Source: Alteromonas sp. CI.11.F.A3
GTDB taxonomy: Bacteria; Pseudomonadota; Gammaproteobacteria; Enterobacterales; Alteromonadaceae
Length of the DNA: 64,000 nt
Direction of reading: 5' to 3'
Assembly: GCF_032925565.1 (NCBI RefSeq)
Contig: NZ_CP136708.1
Span: 992,001-1,056,000, forward strand
Position numbers and translations under genes: made by a program. The notes under the pieces are model-generated. The model was not told where the DNA came from. It saw only the letters and a list, made by a program, of their open reading frames with translations, and searched no databases. Below, piece by piece: positions 45,567 through 56,296 of the stretch (positions are counted from its first letter, which is position 1; the number at the start of each line of letters is the position of its first letter).

Positions 45567-46874
45567 ATGTTGAAAAAACTATCTTTAATGCTTGCTGGTG
45601 CAATGACGATGAGTGCAGCAGTGAATGCAGAAACTATTACTATTGCAACGGTAAATAATGGCGACATGATTGCCATGAAAGAACTTAGTAGCGACTTTGA
45701 AAAGAAGAACCCAGGTATCGACCTTAAGTGGGTAACACTAGAAGAAAACATTCTACGTCAACGTGTAACGACTGATGTAGCCACCGGTGGTGGTCAGTAC
45801 GACGTGATGACAATTGGTACTTATGAAGTGCCAATTTGGGGTAACCAAGGATGGCTAGAAGAGCTTGATGGCCTTGGCGCTGATTACGATGTTGAAGATT
45901 TATTACCTGCGATTCGAAGCGGTCTGTCAGTAGATGACAAGCTGTACGCTGCCCCGTTTTATGGTGAAAGCTCGATGGTAATGTATCGCACTGACTTAAT
46001 GGCGAAAGCTGGCCTTGAAATGCCTAAAGCGCCTACGTGGAAGTTTATTCGCGAAGCTGCTGCTGCAATGACAGACAAAGATGCAGGTGTTTACGGCATT
46101 TGCCTTCGTGGTAAAGCGGGGTGGGGTGAAAACATTGCGTTGTTAACGTCTATGTCTAACTCGTTTGGCGCACGTTGGTTTGATGAAAATTGGAAACCTC
46201 AGTTCGACTCAAAAGCATGGAAAGACACCCTAGAATACTATGTTGATGTAATGGACAAGTATGGCCCTCCAGGTTCATCAGCGAACGGATTTAATGAAAA
46301 CCTAGCGCTGTTTCAAACCGGTAAGTGCGGTATTTGGATTGATGCAACGGTTGCAGGCGGTTTTGTGACTAACGAGAAAGACTCTGAAGTTGCCGACAAA
46401 GTAGGTTTTGCACTAGCGCCGGATAACGGCTTAGGTAAGCGTGGTAACTGGTTATGGGCATGGACATTGGCTATTCCTTCTAGCAGCAAAAAGAGTGATG
46501 CGGCGATGAAGTTCATTAGCTGGGCTACCTCAAAAGAATACTCTGCATTAGTAGCTGAAAAGAAAGGATGGGCAAATGTACCTCCAGGTACCCGCGCTTC
46601 ACTTTATGAAAATCCTGAGTACATGAGTGCGGCGCCTTTTGCACAAATTACCCTTGATTCAATTAACTCAGCAGATCCTAAAAACCCAACGGTAGAGCCT
46701 GTGCCTTATGTGGGTGTCCAGTTTGTGGCTATACCCGAGTTTCAAGGAATAGGAACGGCGGTAGGACAACAGTTTAGTGCAGCATTAACCGGCCGCATGA
46801 CGGTAGACCAAGCACTACAGAGCTCACAGCGATTAGTTGAGAGAGCCATGCGCAAAGCGCGTTACCCAAAATAA
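45567..46874 (+). CDS. Polyol/sugar ABC transporter substrate-binding protein (SmoE/MtlE-like)
   Basis: The 435-residue periplasmic protein has a signal peptide ending AAVNAE. It has a type I extracellular solute-binding fold (SBP_bac_1), with recognisable parts TIATVNNGDMIAMKELSSDF, YDVMTIGTYEVPIWG and YAAPFYGESSMVMYRTDL. These are typical of the sorbitol/mannitol receptor branch. The ribosome-binding region AAAGGGGAAG is strong, fitting high expression. It is followed by two permeases and an ATPase. Mannitol is the most likely ligand given the neighbouring alginate genes and the chemistry of brown algae, but arabitol or sorbitol remain possible. Confidence 0.9.
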   Translation: MLKKLSLMLAGAMTMSAAVNAETITIATVNNGDMIAMKELSSDFEKKNPGIDLKWVTLEENILRQRVTTDVATGGGQYDVMTIGTYEVPIWGNQGWLEELDGLGADYDVEDLLPAIRSGLSVDDKLYAAPFYGESSMVMYRTDLMAKAGLEMPKAPTWKFIREAAAAMTDKDAGVYGICLRGKAGWGENIALLTSMSNSFGARWFDENWKPQFDSKAWKDTLEYYVDVMDKYGPPGSSANGFNENLALFQTGKCGIWIDATVAGGFVTNEKDSEVADKVGFALAPDNGLGKRGNWLWAWTLAIPSSSKKSDAAMKFISWATSKEYSALVAEKKGWANVPPGTRASLYENPEYMSAAPFAQITLDSINSADPKNPTVEPVPYVGVQFVAIPEFQGIGTAVGQQFSAALTGRMTVDQALQSSQRLVERAMRKARYPK

Positions 46875-46939
46875 TAAATATTAACTACGGGTAGGTGCAA
46901 GGTGCACTTACCCTTCATTTACTTGTAAGGGGCTTAGTA

Positions 46940-47812
46940 ATGGCGACAACCCAATCTCGTACCTTAGCCAAAATGATGCTGTTTCCTTCGGTCACCTTGC
47001 TGTTAGCTTGGATGATTGTTCCACTTTGCATGACGTTATATTTCTCATTTTTAGATTATAACCTGCTCATGCCTGGCGATAATGAATACATAGGCTTTTT
47101 AAACTACGAGTTTTTTCTTACTGACCCTGCCTTCATAGAGTCATTCTTTAATACCTTATTGCTAGTAGGAGGTGTGCTGTTTATCACAATCTGCGGCGGT
47201 ATAGGTTTAGCCATATTGCTCGACCAAGCCATATGGGGCAGAAACTATGTCCGCATAATGGTATTAGCACCGTTTTTCGTCATGCCAACGGTTTCAGCGC
47301 TGGTATGGAAAAATATGTTCATGAACCCAGTAAATGGGCTGTTTGCTCACCTTGCCAAGTTCTTTGGTGCAACACCAATCGATTTCTTTGCAGAAATTCC
47401 GTTGCTGTCCATCATCATTATTGTGTCGTGGCAGTGGCTACCTTTTGCAGCGCTAATTCTGCTTACCGCAATTCAATCGCTAGATAGAGAGCAACTAGAA
47501 GCCGCAGACTTAGATGGTGCAGGTCCGTTCAGTAAGTTTATTTATATTGTATTACCTCATTTATCACGGGCGGTTACCGCAGTGATTTTAATTGAGACCA
47601 TTTTCTTACTGTCTATTTTTGCAGAAATTTTGGTCACAACCAGCGGCGGGCCTGGCTATTCGTCCACCAATATTACGTATCTCATTTATACCCAATCGCT
47701 ACTTCAGTTTGATGTGGGCGGCGGTTCAGCAGGTGGAATAGTGGCTGTTATAATTGCCAACATTGTTGCCATCTTCTTAATGCGCCTTATCGGCAAAAAT
47801 TTGGAGGGTTAA
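46940..47812 (+). CDS. Polyol ABC transporter permease 1
   Basis: The ATG at 46940 is preferred because AAGGGG precedes it and the protein then starts at MATTQSRTLA, giving 290 residues. Six membrane helices are evident. The binding-protein-dependent permease EAA motif appears as EAADLDGAGPFSKFIYIVLP, which docks on the ATPase. It belongs to the MalF/UgpA-type CUT1 family and pairs with the next permease. Its stop codon is three bases before the preferred start of permease 2. Confidence 0.93.
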   Translation: MATTQSRTLAKMMLFPSVTLLLAWMIVPLCMTLYFSFLDYNLLMPGDNEYIGFLNYEFFLTDPAFIESFFNTLLLVGGVLFITICGGIGLAILLDQAIWGRNYVRIMVLAPFFVMPTVSALVWKNMFMNPVNGLFAHLAKFFGATPIDFFAEIPLLSIIIIVSWQWLPFAALILLTAIQSLDREQLEAADLDGAGPFSKFIYIVLPHLSRAVTAVILIETIFLLSIFAEILVTTSGGPGYSSTNITYLIYTQSLLQFDVGGGSAGGIVAVIIANIVAIFLMRLIGKNLEG

Positions 47813-47815
47813 GTG

Positions 47816-48646
47816 ATGGCAATGAACAACAGCAATAAATCAAAAGCCATATACACCATATTGGCATGGACCATAAGTGGAATGATTTTCTTCCCTATTC
47901 TTTGGACCATGATCACCAGCTTTAAAACGGAATCTGAAGCTATCTCGGCAACACCAAGTTTATTCATGTTTGAGTGGACGCTAGAGAACTACAAAGATGT
48001 GTTAGCACGTTCACCTTATTTCGATCACTTTATGAACTCTGTGATCATTTCATTAGGGGCAAGTTTACTTGGACTGCTTATTGCTATTCCGGCCGCATGG
48101 TCGATGGCATTTGTGCAAACCAAACGTACGAAAAACTTATTAATGTGGATGCTATCAACCAAAATGCTGCCACCAGTTGGGGTGCTTATTCCTATTTATC
48201 TATTGTTTCGAGACTTCGGATTGCTAGATACCCGCTTAGGTTTGGTGATTGTAATGACACTCATTAACTTACCTATCATGGTGTGGATGCTTTATACCTA
48301 TTTCAGAGAAATTCCTCATGAAATTCTTGAAGCTGCACGTATGGATGGTGCTGGAATAAAAGAAGAAATTTTTCATGTGTTACTGCCAATCGCCTTGCCC
48401 GGCATAGCATCAACCCTGCTATTAAACGTTATTTTGGCGTGGAATGAAGCCTTTTGGACACTCATTCTTACTGCCGCGAATGCAGCGCCGTTAACTGCGT
48501 TTATTGCCAGTTATTCAAGCCCAGAAGGCTTATTTTACGCGAAATTATCAGCCGCCTCTGTGATGGCTGTGGTGCCAATCCTTATTCTTGGTTGGTTCAG
48601 TCAAAAACAATTAGTGCGCGGATTAAGTTTCGGCGCGGTTAAGTAG
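47816..48646 (+). CDS. Polyol ABC transporter permease 2
   Basis: The ATG at 47816 follows GGAGGG with good spacing; a GTG at 47813 is possible. The roughly 276-residue protein has six helices. The EAA loop reads [20 protein letters not shown] and the MalG/UgpE-like C-terminus ends [14 protein letters not shown]. It forms the heterodimeric channel with permease 1. It is directly downstream of permease 1 and ten bases before the ATPase gene. Confidence 0.93.
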   Translation: MAMNNSNKSKAIYTILAWTISGMIFFPILWTMITSFKTESEAISATPSLFMFEWTLENYKDVLARSPYFDHFMNSVIISLGASLLGLLIAIPAAWSMAFVQTKRTKNLLMWMLSTKMLPPVGVLIPIYLLFRDFGLLDTRLGLVIVMTLINLPIMVWMLYTYFREIPHEILEAARMDGAGIKEEIFHVLLPIALPGIASTLLLNVILAWNEAFWTLILTAANAAPLTAFIASYSSPEGLFYAKLSAASVMAVVPILILGWFSQKQLVRGLSFGAVK

Positions 48647-48656
48647 GAGTATTCCA

Positions 48657-49688
48657 ATGGGAAGCATTACTTTAAAACAAGTGACAAAAAGCTTTGGCGA
48701 TGTAAATGTTATTAAGCCGCTAGATTTGCATATCCGCGACGGTGAATTCATTGTATTCGTTGGGCCATCGGGCTGCGGAAAATCCACCTTGCTTCGCATG
48801 ATTGCGGGGCTTGAAGACACCACAAGTGGTAACATTGATATTGACGGTGAAGATGCCACGAATATGCCGCCAGCGAAACGTGGCTTGGCGATGGTATTTC
48901 AGTCTTACGCGTTGTACCCGCATATGTCTGTGCGCAGCAATATTGCGTTTCCGCTTAAGCGCGCAAAAGTAGCCCCTGCAGTGATTGATGAAAAAATTGA
49001 AAAAGCGGCTAAAATGCTGAACCTTACTGATTATCTTGACCGCAAGCCTGGACAGTTATCTGGCGGGCAGCGTCAGCGTGTGGCGATTGGGCGTGCCATT
49101 GTTCGCCAGCCTTCGGCTTTCTTGTTCGATGAGCCCTTATCTAACCTTGATGCCTCGCTACGGGTTAATATGCGCCTTGAAATATCAGAACTTCATAAAA
49201 GTTTAGACACCACCATGATTTACGTAACCCACGATCAGGTAGAAGCCATGACCATGGCCGATCGTATTGCGGTATTTAATGGCGGTATTATCGAGCAAGT
49301 CGGCACGCCGCTTGAGCTCTACCAAAAACCAGTTAACCGCTTTGTAGCTGGTTTTATTGGCTCGCCAAAAATGAATTTCATTGATGTGATGCCTAAAGCA
49401 GGTGACGACACTCATACTATTGGGGTGCGGCCAGAACATCTTAAAATTACGCAAGAACAAGGGCTGTGGACAGGTAAAGTGGGTGTGGTAGAGCACCTAG
49501 GTTCTGAAACCTTTTTACATGTTCATGTAGAAGGTGCTGGTACACTTACGGTTAAAGCGGATGGTGACTGTCCTGTGAGTTATGGCGATGTGATTAACTT
49601 GACGGCAGCGCAAAGCAAAATTATGCATTTTAATAAAGCAGGCGTGACGATTGCTTCACTTTCTTGGGGCGAAGCGCACTTAGCATAA
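48657..49688 (+). CDS. Polyol ABC transporter ATP-binding protein (UgpC/MalK family)
   Basis: The 343-residue ATPase has Walker A ([10 protein letters not shown]), the Q-loop in [13 protein letters not shown], the signature [17 protein letters not shown], Walker B ([13 protein letters not shown]) and the switch [10 protein letters not shown]-terminal TOBE/MRP-type regulatory domain of about 110 residues contains [10 protein letters not shown]. These are features of the CUT1 family. It energises the two permeases encoded just before it. Confidence 0.95.
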   Translation: MGSITLKQVTKSFGDVNVIKPLDLHIRDGEFIVFVGPSGCGKSTLLRMIAGLEDTTSGNIDIDGEDATNMPPAKRGLAMVFQSYALYPHMSVRSNIAFPLKRAKVAPAVIDEKIEKAAKMLNLTDYLDRKPGQLSGGQRQRVAIGRAIVRQPSAFLFDEPLSNLDASLRVNMRLEISELHKSLDTTMIYVTHDQVEAMTMADRIAVFNGGIIEQVGTPLELYQKPVNRFVAGFIGSPKMNFIDVMPKAGDDTHTIGVRPEHLKITQEQGLWTGKVGVVEHLGSETFLHVHVEGAGTLTVKADGDCPVSYGDVINLTAAQSKIMHFNKAGVTIASLSWGEAHLA

Positions 49689-49767
49689 ATGATTGTGGAT
49701 GACAGCGGGCTATTGTAAACAGCAGTAGCTCGCTTGCGTCTAAGATATAAGATACAAGGAACTTTAC

Positions 49768-50469
49768 ATGGGCAGCAGTAAATCTTGCCAACAAGGGATT
49801 GATATTCAGCTTGTTATTTTCGACTGTGATGGCGTATTAGTTGACAGTGAAGTGCTGTGTAAACGGGTCATCATCGCCATGCTGGCTGATTTAAAAGTTG
49901 TGGTTTCAAGCGCTTACTTTGACGAGCACTTCCTAGGTAAAAGTTATGAATCTGCACATAAGCAGATTTTAACCGACTTCAACATTTCGCTTCCTGCTGA
50001 GTTTAGAGATAACTACCTAACCGCGCTATTAAAGGTGTTTGCTGAAGAGTTACAAACTACGCCCGAGCTCAACAGTGTGCTTTCCGGCTTGAATGTTAGA
50101 AACTGCATTGCAACCAGCAGTAGCCCAAAGCGGGTTGCGTTTGCGCTAGAAAAAACAGGTCTTCTTTCTTTTTTTGAAGGGCGCATTACCACAAGTACAG
50201 AAGTTGAAAATGGGAAACCAGCCCCTGATATCTTTTTACTTGCCGCATCAAAGATGGGAATTAAGCCTAAAAATTGTTTAGTTATCGAAGACTCAGAAGC
50301 GGGTATTCAAGGCGCACTAGCTGCTGATATGCAGGTGGTGAAATATACCGGCGCAAGCCATTTTAAAGGTGCACTGCCAACTAGCGCAGATAAGAACGAC
50401 AAGGTACCGTCGATTTCTCATTGGTGTGAGTTTTTCAATCTGTACCCAAATTTAAAAACAACTGACTAG
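49768..50469 (+). CDS. HAD-superfamily sugar phosphatase/phosphoglucomutase-like protein
   Basis: The 233-residue protein has all four HAD motifs: DCDGVLVDSE near residue 15-24 with nucleophile and acid Asp, SSSPKR, GKPAPDIF with Lys, and VIEDSEAGIQGA. The layout is subfamily IA with a helical cap, as in beta-phosphoglucomutase and sugar-phosphate phosphatases. It closes the polyol operon, 79 bases after the ATPase gene. Dephosphorylation of a polyol or sugar phosphate is plausible but unproven. Confidence 0.9.
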   Translation: MGSSKSCQQGIDIQLVIFDCDGVLVDSEVLCKRVIIAMLADLKVVVSSAYFDEHFLGKSYESAHKQILTDFNISLPAEFRDNYLTALLKVFAEELQTTPELNSVLSGLNVRNCIATSSSPKRVAFALEKTGLLSFFEGRITTSTEVENGKPAPDIFLLAASKMGIKPKNCLVIEDSEAGIQGALAADMQVVKYTGASHFKGALPTSADKNDKVPSISHWCEFFNLYPNLKTTD

Positions 50470-50540
50470 GCAAAGCGTTAAGTTAAAGCCTAAACCTCGG
50501 TTATTAAACAGCCGCTAAAAATTGCGAAATGTGGTTAACA

Positions 50541-50765
50541 CTACACCTTTTGCTGATGTGCTGAAAGGTGCCTAAGTAAGGCATAAATTTGCTTTGGGGG
50601 AAGTTTAGTGGGTTCAAACTCGGTTTGTGATAATCGAGCAAGTAACTCAGTAAAAATTGGTGTACTGCCAGCGTAACCCATATTCCACTCGGTGAAGGTG
50701 GGCTTATCGATATATTCGTAACTGGTGATAATGATATCTGAGTGTCGATCATCATCTGATTCATG
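50541..50765 (-). pseudogene. Orphan C-terminal gene fragment
   Basis: On the minus strand an open frame reads HESDDDRHSDIIITSYEYID, then FTEWNMGYAGSTPIFTELLA, and ends HLSAHQQKV. It has the balanced composition of a real protein end. There is no credible start; upstream it collides with the histidine kinase fragment on the plus strand. It looks like the 3' remnant of a gene whose 5' part was lost at a junction near 50760-50800. I do not recognise the family. Confidence 0.4.
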
Positions 50766-51590
50766 CAGAAAAAATGGCTTCTGTTGGTCATTATGGCAGC
50801 TGGAATTGCCCATGAAATAAATAATCCGTTGGCGTTTGTTATCAGCAACTTCGACCCCCTTGATCATTACGTAGAAATGCTAATCAGCATGGTGGATTTG
50901 CATGAACAGCTTATTCAATCTATTAACGAGATTGAGCAGCCAGTAAATCAGAAACTCACCCAATCAATACAAAGCTTCAAACAAACTCGTGATATTGATT
51001 TTGTGACCGAAGATATAAAAGCGCTAGTGCACGATTCAAAAGAAGGTTTACTGAGAGTAAGGGATATCATTAATGATTTAGGGAGCTATTCTCGTAAAGA
51101 GTCACTAGAGAATCAGCCAATAAACCTCAGTGAAGTAACCAAAGAAACCGTTCGAATGCTCAAATACGAATTGAGTGATGACGTTGAAGTTCAACTAGCT
51201 ATTGATAGTGATATTCAGATAACGTCACATAAAGGATTCATCCAACAGATAATCGCCAATTTGGTTAAAAATGCGATTCAAGCCCACGCCACCTCAGAGA
51301 AGCAAACTCAGCAGAAAATCATCAAAGTCAGTGTTGAAGAAAAAGCGGAGTTTGTGCTAATGAATGTTTCAGACAACGCGGGCGGTATAGCAGAAAAAAG
51401 TCGTAAGCATGTTTTTGACCCTTTCTTCACTACAAAAGACGTTGGTAAGGGAACAGGCATGGGGTTGTCTGTCTGTTCTAATTTAGCGAAGAAAATACAT
51501 GGAACGTTAGCACTTTCCCCTGTGGATGAATCGAGCGAATTAGACACTACATTTACGCTTACCTTACCCAAGCAGGTAGGGGTGGAATGA
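50763..51590 (+). pseudogene. 5'-truncated sensor histidine kinase
   Basis: From about 50790 the frame reads MAAGIAHEINNPLAFVISNF, the phosphoacceptor block of a HisKA kinase (usually preceded by a membrane or PAS sensor and the words LGEMA). It continues through LRVRDIINDLGSYSR and a complete HATPase with NLVKNAIQAHA, VSDNAGGIAEK and GTGMGLSVC. Everything upstream of the HisKA block is missing. The ten residues before it (MQKKWLLLVI) come from sequence shared with an unrelated antisense frame. It is probably a remnant; a functional soluble kinase core is possible but there is no clear ribosome-binding site. Confidence 0.7.
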
Positions 51591-51675
51591 CCCTTTGACT
51601 GGCATTCTCGACTTTTTATTTCAGTGTTGTACAGTGCACCTGCTTCATCGACGAATAAAATTATAAGGGCAGGTT

Positions 51676-52883
51676 ATGACGACACTTATTGGCGGGAAAA
51701 CAAAGGAAGAAGCACTGGGCAGTCTTTCAAATATGACTAGCGATCTAGCGCCTATTCAAAAAATGAATACTTATCTCGAATAGATAAAGCTCAGCACTAT
51801 ATGCAGCAAAATAGTATTGCTGCGCTGTACCTTAATGCCGGCACTAACTTAACTTATTTTACGGGTATGCAGTGGTATGCCAGCGAGCGTTTAGTGGGCG
51901 CTATTCTTCCTGCCTTTGGCGATATTATCTACGTAGCACCTTATTTTGAAATTGACTCCCTTGAAGAGCGTAAAGTGATAAACGGCGACATTATTGGATG
52001 GCAAGAGCACGAAAGCCCTTATGCACTGGTTGCTCATTTACTGGGTGAAATTGATACTGCTGGTGGCAAGAAATTCGCGGTAGATGAATCGACCCAATTC
52101 TTCGTTGTTGACGGGTTTAATAAAGCCCTCCCTGAAGGCGTCAGCATTATTAATGGCGCAGAGATTACTGCCCACTGCCGAATGCACAAATCGGTAAATG
52201 AGCTTGCACTTATACAGCGTGCTATGGATATGACCCTTGCAGTGCATAAAGCTACAGCCAGCATGCTCTATAAAGGAATTACTACCACAGAAGTGGAAGC
52301 CTTTATCAATGATGCCCACAAAAAAGTGGGCGCTAATGGCAATTATTTTTGCATTGTACTTTTTGGTAAAGCAACGTCATTTCCACATGGAGTGAAAGAC
52401 CCGCAAGTGTTGAAAGATAACGACTTGGTGCTTATTGATACCGGCTGTAAGGTGCATGGTTATTTATCTGATATCACGAGAACCTACTGTTTTGGTAAGC
52501 CAACGGAGAAGCAAAAGGCGATGTGGGAAAGTGAAAGACGCGCGCAGTACGCTGCATTTAATGCAGTAAAGCTAGGCGTACCCTGTGGAGATGTTGATAA
52601 GGCCGCGCGAGACAGTTTAGCGCCCGATGGCTTAGGTCCAGATTATAATCTCCCTGGTTTGCCCCATAGAACAGGGCATGGTATTGGTATGGACATTCAC
52701 GAGTGGCCATACTTGGTGAAGAATAATCCACACCCTCTGGCACTAGGTATGTGCTTTAGCAATGAGCCCATGATAGTGGTTCCTAATGAGTTCGGTATTC
52801 GTTTAGAAGATCACTTCTATGTATCTGACACTGGCGCAGTGTGGTTCACTGAACCTAGCAAAGCTATAGATGAGCCTTTTTAA
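51676..52883 (+). CDS. M24-family (Xaa-Pro-type) metallopeptidase with an N-terminal frameshift
   Basis: The complete catalytic domain is readable from the ATG at 51801 (360 residues). It has LVLIDTGCKVHGYLSDITR (metal Asp pair), HRTGHGIGMDIHEWP (His), SNEPMI (Glu) and RLEDHFYVSD (Glu). The usual N-terminus of this family lies upstream: an ATG at 51676, after AGG, opens MTTLIGGKTKEEALGSLSNM. This runs into a stop after KMNTYLE. One extra A in the six-A run at 51758-51763 would join it to NEYLSRIDKAQHYMQQ and give about 402 residues. A deletion, an assembly error, or real use of the internal ATG are all possible. Confidence 0.8.
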
Positions 52884-53035
52884 AGACAGGGTAGACGCAT
52901 TTTACGTTCTGCCAGTTTTGTTAGAAAAAGGAAAAGCCAACGCTGAGTGTTAAAGCCTGCTGATATAAGGCGACTTGAGTGTTTAAATAAATTAGTGTAT
53001 TTTTTGAACAATACTTTGGTGGCGTAAATGCATGT

Positions 53036-56000
53036 ATGGAAACTCTAAGCGTCTCTTTTCTCAAAAGATCAGTAGCTTTGCTATGTGGTTTCCCTTTCTT
53101 TATTTCTATGCTTTTTGTGTTTTCTTTCTCTGGATGGGCGGAAGAAAATACATTGATTCCCACCGTGACAGTATCGGACGCTACCACGGCGGATTTTCAA
53201 TTAAGCCTTAATGAAAAAGCAACGTTTAGAGTTATCCCTACAACGGGGGTGACAGTGCTTATTAAAGCGACGCAATCAGTAGCAAATGTTCGCTTAGCAC
53301 TTTATGGCACTGAAAATAAAACTAGCAAGCCCTTACTCACCCTTGATATTCCAGCCGCCTATAGACAACCTGAATACCTACTCTTCGATGCGAACGACTG
53401 TGTCACTTGTTACGTTGAAATAGATACTTCGGCATCATCGCCAACGCAAGGTCGCAGCGATATCCTTTTTAGTGCAATTGGTACCGGATTGGATGCTCAC
53501 AGGAATTTCTACAATGCCATTCAACTCGCTTCGTTAACGTGGTCTGTGGCAGAAAATCAGCTTGCAGAGATGGAGTATAAAGAAGCCTTGCATGATGTGC
53601 GTTCGCACTATGAAAAAGCAGAGAATATTGCAACATCGTTAGAAGATCACTCTCTCATTATTTTCAGTGCCTATATGCAATCCATAGTGAGCCACTACCT
53701 TGGAGAATACGACAATCAAGCTGATTTACTGAAACGTATTTTACATCAGACATCTATTCCCCAATCCTACCTTATTAAAATTAACATGGATTTAGCGAGT
53801 TACTATATTTATGAAAAAGGTGAATTTGATACCGCGGTGGCGTATTTAAGCATTGTGTTCGGTCATCTAAATTCTGGGCACTATCCCTTGTTGTATGCAG
53901 AGGCGAAAGAGTTAGAAGCGTCAATAGAAATTGAAAAAGGAAGCTATTTGAATGCTGTAGCGGCGTTTGAAGAAACCAGCAAAATTTTCTTGGAACAAGG
54001 TGATGTGTCAAATGCTATTAAAAGCATGACCTCTTTAGGGTGGCTTTTTTATCACACGGGCGATTTTAACAACGCCATGCAGCAATACGTTCTCGCCAAG
54101 AAATTAGCAACTCAAGTTTCAGATAACTACGCAATCACGAACTTGCATATCAAACTCTCGGGCGTGTATCGACAACTAGGCAATATCGAGCAAGCCAATC
54201 ATCATGTTACACAGGCGCTAACGCTAAGCGGTAGGTTTAAGCATGCATATTTAGATGCATGGGCTAATGTAGAAAAAGCGAAGCTTCTGCAAGCAACGGG
54301 GCAGTATATTTATTCGAAGGATACGTTTGATATAGCAAAGCGCAGATTTTTTAAATTGAATGCCTCAAAGGGGGCGAGTGAAATAGACTTTTTTGTTGGT
54401 TTACTCAACATGCAACTTGGAGAGCATCAACAGGCGAAAGAGCGGATAGAGAGTTACTTGTTTAACACTGACGGAATTGCCACGGATTACGAGCATGCTA
54501 TTGCTGCTTCAAATCTAGCGCATGCCCTTACGTTACTTGGTAGCAAAGATGAGGCAATGAAATATCAGCAAAATGCGTTAAATGTTCTAATGCAAACGCA
54601 AGATATTCGGTCAATCGGCTTAGCACAAATACAAATGGCCACGCTGCATGCATCCATGGGTAACGTTAAAACTGCTGAGACCTATTTTAACAAAGGAACG
54701 AGCAAACTTATTCAAACGCGTTCTACGTTGACTCAATTAGACAGTACATATGCCTATGCCAATGAAGTAGCCCACCTCGACCCAGTGCTTGCACTACAAA
54801 TAGGCCGTGATATTAGCGAGCAAATCAATGCTATTTTTTCAGAAATAAAGCGAACCGATTTACGCAGGGGGTATTTCTCCACCTATCAGAAGGTGGTCAG
54901 TTTGCTGGTTCGTGTTGATAACTCACTTTCTGCAGAGCAGAGCTTATTACTTGCTGAGGCTGCGCGATCACGCACCATAGGGTATGGGCTTTACCGCGAC
55001 AACAATACTAATAATGACATTCAACGTGAACAAAAAAAGCTCAATCAAAAGCAGCAGGTGAAATTGATTGAGCTTAGTACACAAATTGAAACACAGCAGA
55101 GAAAACAGACCATTAGAGAGATACGGGTATTGTCAGAAGCCTTATATCAGCTTGAGAGTGACAATTATGTTGCTCCGCAGTCTACCGCTAAATTTTCGGC
55201 CAAATCATTGGCCCAACTTCAGCAGTCTTTAACAGAGCATGACGTGGTGTTATTTATTGATACCGCAGAAGTGGAGTCTAGGTTGTGGTTTATTGATCAG
55301 CAGCAGATTGTAAGCTTTAAGAGTGAACATGAGCGTTTTTTTAGTGAACGTGTGGGCGCTGTACTGAATGTGATATCGCAAAAACTGCCTTTGCGTAAAA
55401 TGCGTAAAGAGGTGGCAGAGCTACGCAATACACTTTTTCCTAGTAATGCAGAGTATCTATTCAAAGGCAAAACGAACTTAATTGTAATACCGGATGGCGC
55501 GTTAACCCGTTTACCATTTTCGTTACTGTCAGCATCTTCCCCCGCGCAGAATGGGTGGTCAGTAAGCTATCAACATTCTTTGCAAAACATAGTAGATTCG
55601 AGAAAAGACAATTTCGCTACGGCTGTGGATGAAGGCAGTATTCTTGTTGTGGCAAACCCTTTAATGAAGACCATGCCAAAAGGCCAAAACAGCCCGCTAA
55701 CCTATGGTTTTCAGTCTTCTTCATTGCCTTATACAGCAAAAGAGGCAAGTTACATAAACGCGTTCTCTGCTCAACCGATAACCCTTCTAAACAAAGGTAA
55801 CGCCAGTAAACAAGCGTTAGTAGAATTAGATTTATCTACCTTTAATATTGTGCATATGGCGACACATGGGCTAGCAAATAATCACGTGCCTGAATTGGGC
55901 GGACTCGTTTTATCAAATGCTTCAAGTGCCGACAATTTGCTGTTTGCCTCAGAAATTAGGCGGCTTAGGCTCAAGGCTCAACTTGTTGTGTTAAGCGGTT

Positions 56001-56296
56001 GCGAAACTACCCAAGGACACTTAATAGAGGGCGAAGGCATGCTTGGCTTAACCCGTGCTTTCATCGAAGCTGGAGCTCATAGCGTTATAGGCAGTTTGTG
56101 GCAAGTACAAGACGATGCAACCGCGATGCTGATGAAGGAGTTTTATCGTTATTTACTACAACACGAATTACCCATCTCTGAAGCATTAGAAAAAGCGAAA
56201 GTGGCGGTGAAAAATCACAAAAGAAAAAACGGAACTCACCCGTGGCGATCGCCCTATTACTGGGCGGGATTTGTTTTACATGGTAACGCGGCATGA
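53036..56296 (+). CDS. Exported TPR-CHAT (caspase-like) protein
   Basis: The 1086-residue protein has a signal peptide (about 1-36, ending SGWAEEN), so it probably acts in the periplasm. An N-terminal beta domain (about 40-150) is followed by many TPR-like helical repeats (about 165-620), for example NAIKSMTSLGWLFYHTGDF. A coiled coil follows (about 660-710) and then a C-terminal CHAT domain (about 760-1085). The CHAT peptidase dyad is intact: His944 in HMATHG and Cys989 in LSGCET, with the family motifs GSLWQVQD and SPYYWAGF. CHAT domains are caspase/separase-like cysteine proteases. The last four bases overlap the sigma-factor gene. Confidence 0.92.
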   Translation: METLSVSFLKRSVALLCGFPFFISMLFVFSFSGWAEENTLIPTVTVSDATTADFQLSLNEKATFRVIPTTGVTVLIKATQSVANVRLALYGTENKTSKPLLTLDIPAAYRQPEYLLFDANDCVTCYVEIDTSASSPTQGRSDILFSAIGTGLDAHRNFYNAIQLASLTWSVAENQLAEMEYKEALHDVRSHYEKAENIATSLEDHSLIIFSAYMQSIVSHYLGEYDNQADLLKRILHQTSIPQSYLIKINMDLASYYIYEKGEFDTAVAYLSIVFGHLNSGHYPLLYAEAKELEASIEIEKGSYLNAVAAFEETSKIFLEQGDVSNAIKSMTSLGWLFYHTGDFNNAMQQYVLAKKLATQVSDNYAITNLHIKLSGVYRQLGNIEQANHHVTQALTLSGRFKHAYLDAWANVEKAKLLQATGQYIYSKDTFDIAKRRFFKLNASKGASEIDFFVGLLNMQLGEHQQAKERIESYLFNTDGIATDYEHAIAASNLAHALTLLGSKDEAMKYQQNALNVLMQTQDIRSIGLAQIQMATLHASMGNVKTAETYFNKGTSKLIQTRSTLTQLDSTYAYANEVAHLDPVLALQIGRDISEQINAIFSEIKRTDLRRGYFSTYQKVVSLLVRVDNSLSAEQSLLLAEAARSRTIGYGLYRDNNTNNDIQREQKKLNQKQQVKLIELSTQIETQQRKQTIREIRVLSEALYQLESDNYVAPQSTAKFSAKSLAQLQQSLTEHDVVLFIDTAEVESRLWFIDQQQIVSFKSEHERFFSERVGAVLNVISQKLPLRKMRKEVAELRNTLFPSNAEYLFKGKTNLIVIPDGALTRLPFSLLSASSPAQNGWSVSYQHSLQNIVDSRKDNFATAVDEGSILVVANPLMKTMPKGQNSPLTYGFQSSSLPYTAKEASYINAFSAQPITLLNKGNASKQALVELDLSTFNIVHMATHGLANNHVPELGGLVLSNASSADNLLFASEIRRLRLKAQLVVLSGCETTQGHLIEGEGMLGLTRAFIEAGAHSVIGSLWQVQDDATAMLMKEFYRYLLQHELPISEALEKAKVAVKNHKRKNGTHPWRSPYYWAGFVLHGNAA

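Noticed and set aside
53036..56296. A CRISPR-Craspase (gRAMP with TPR-CHAT) locus
   Set aside because: TPR-CHAT and sigma genes are present, but there is no gRAMP/Cas7-11 gene, no repeat array, and this CHAT protein has a signal peptide.
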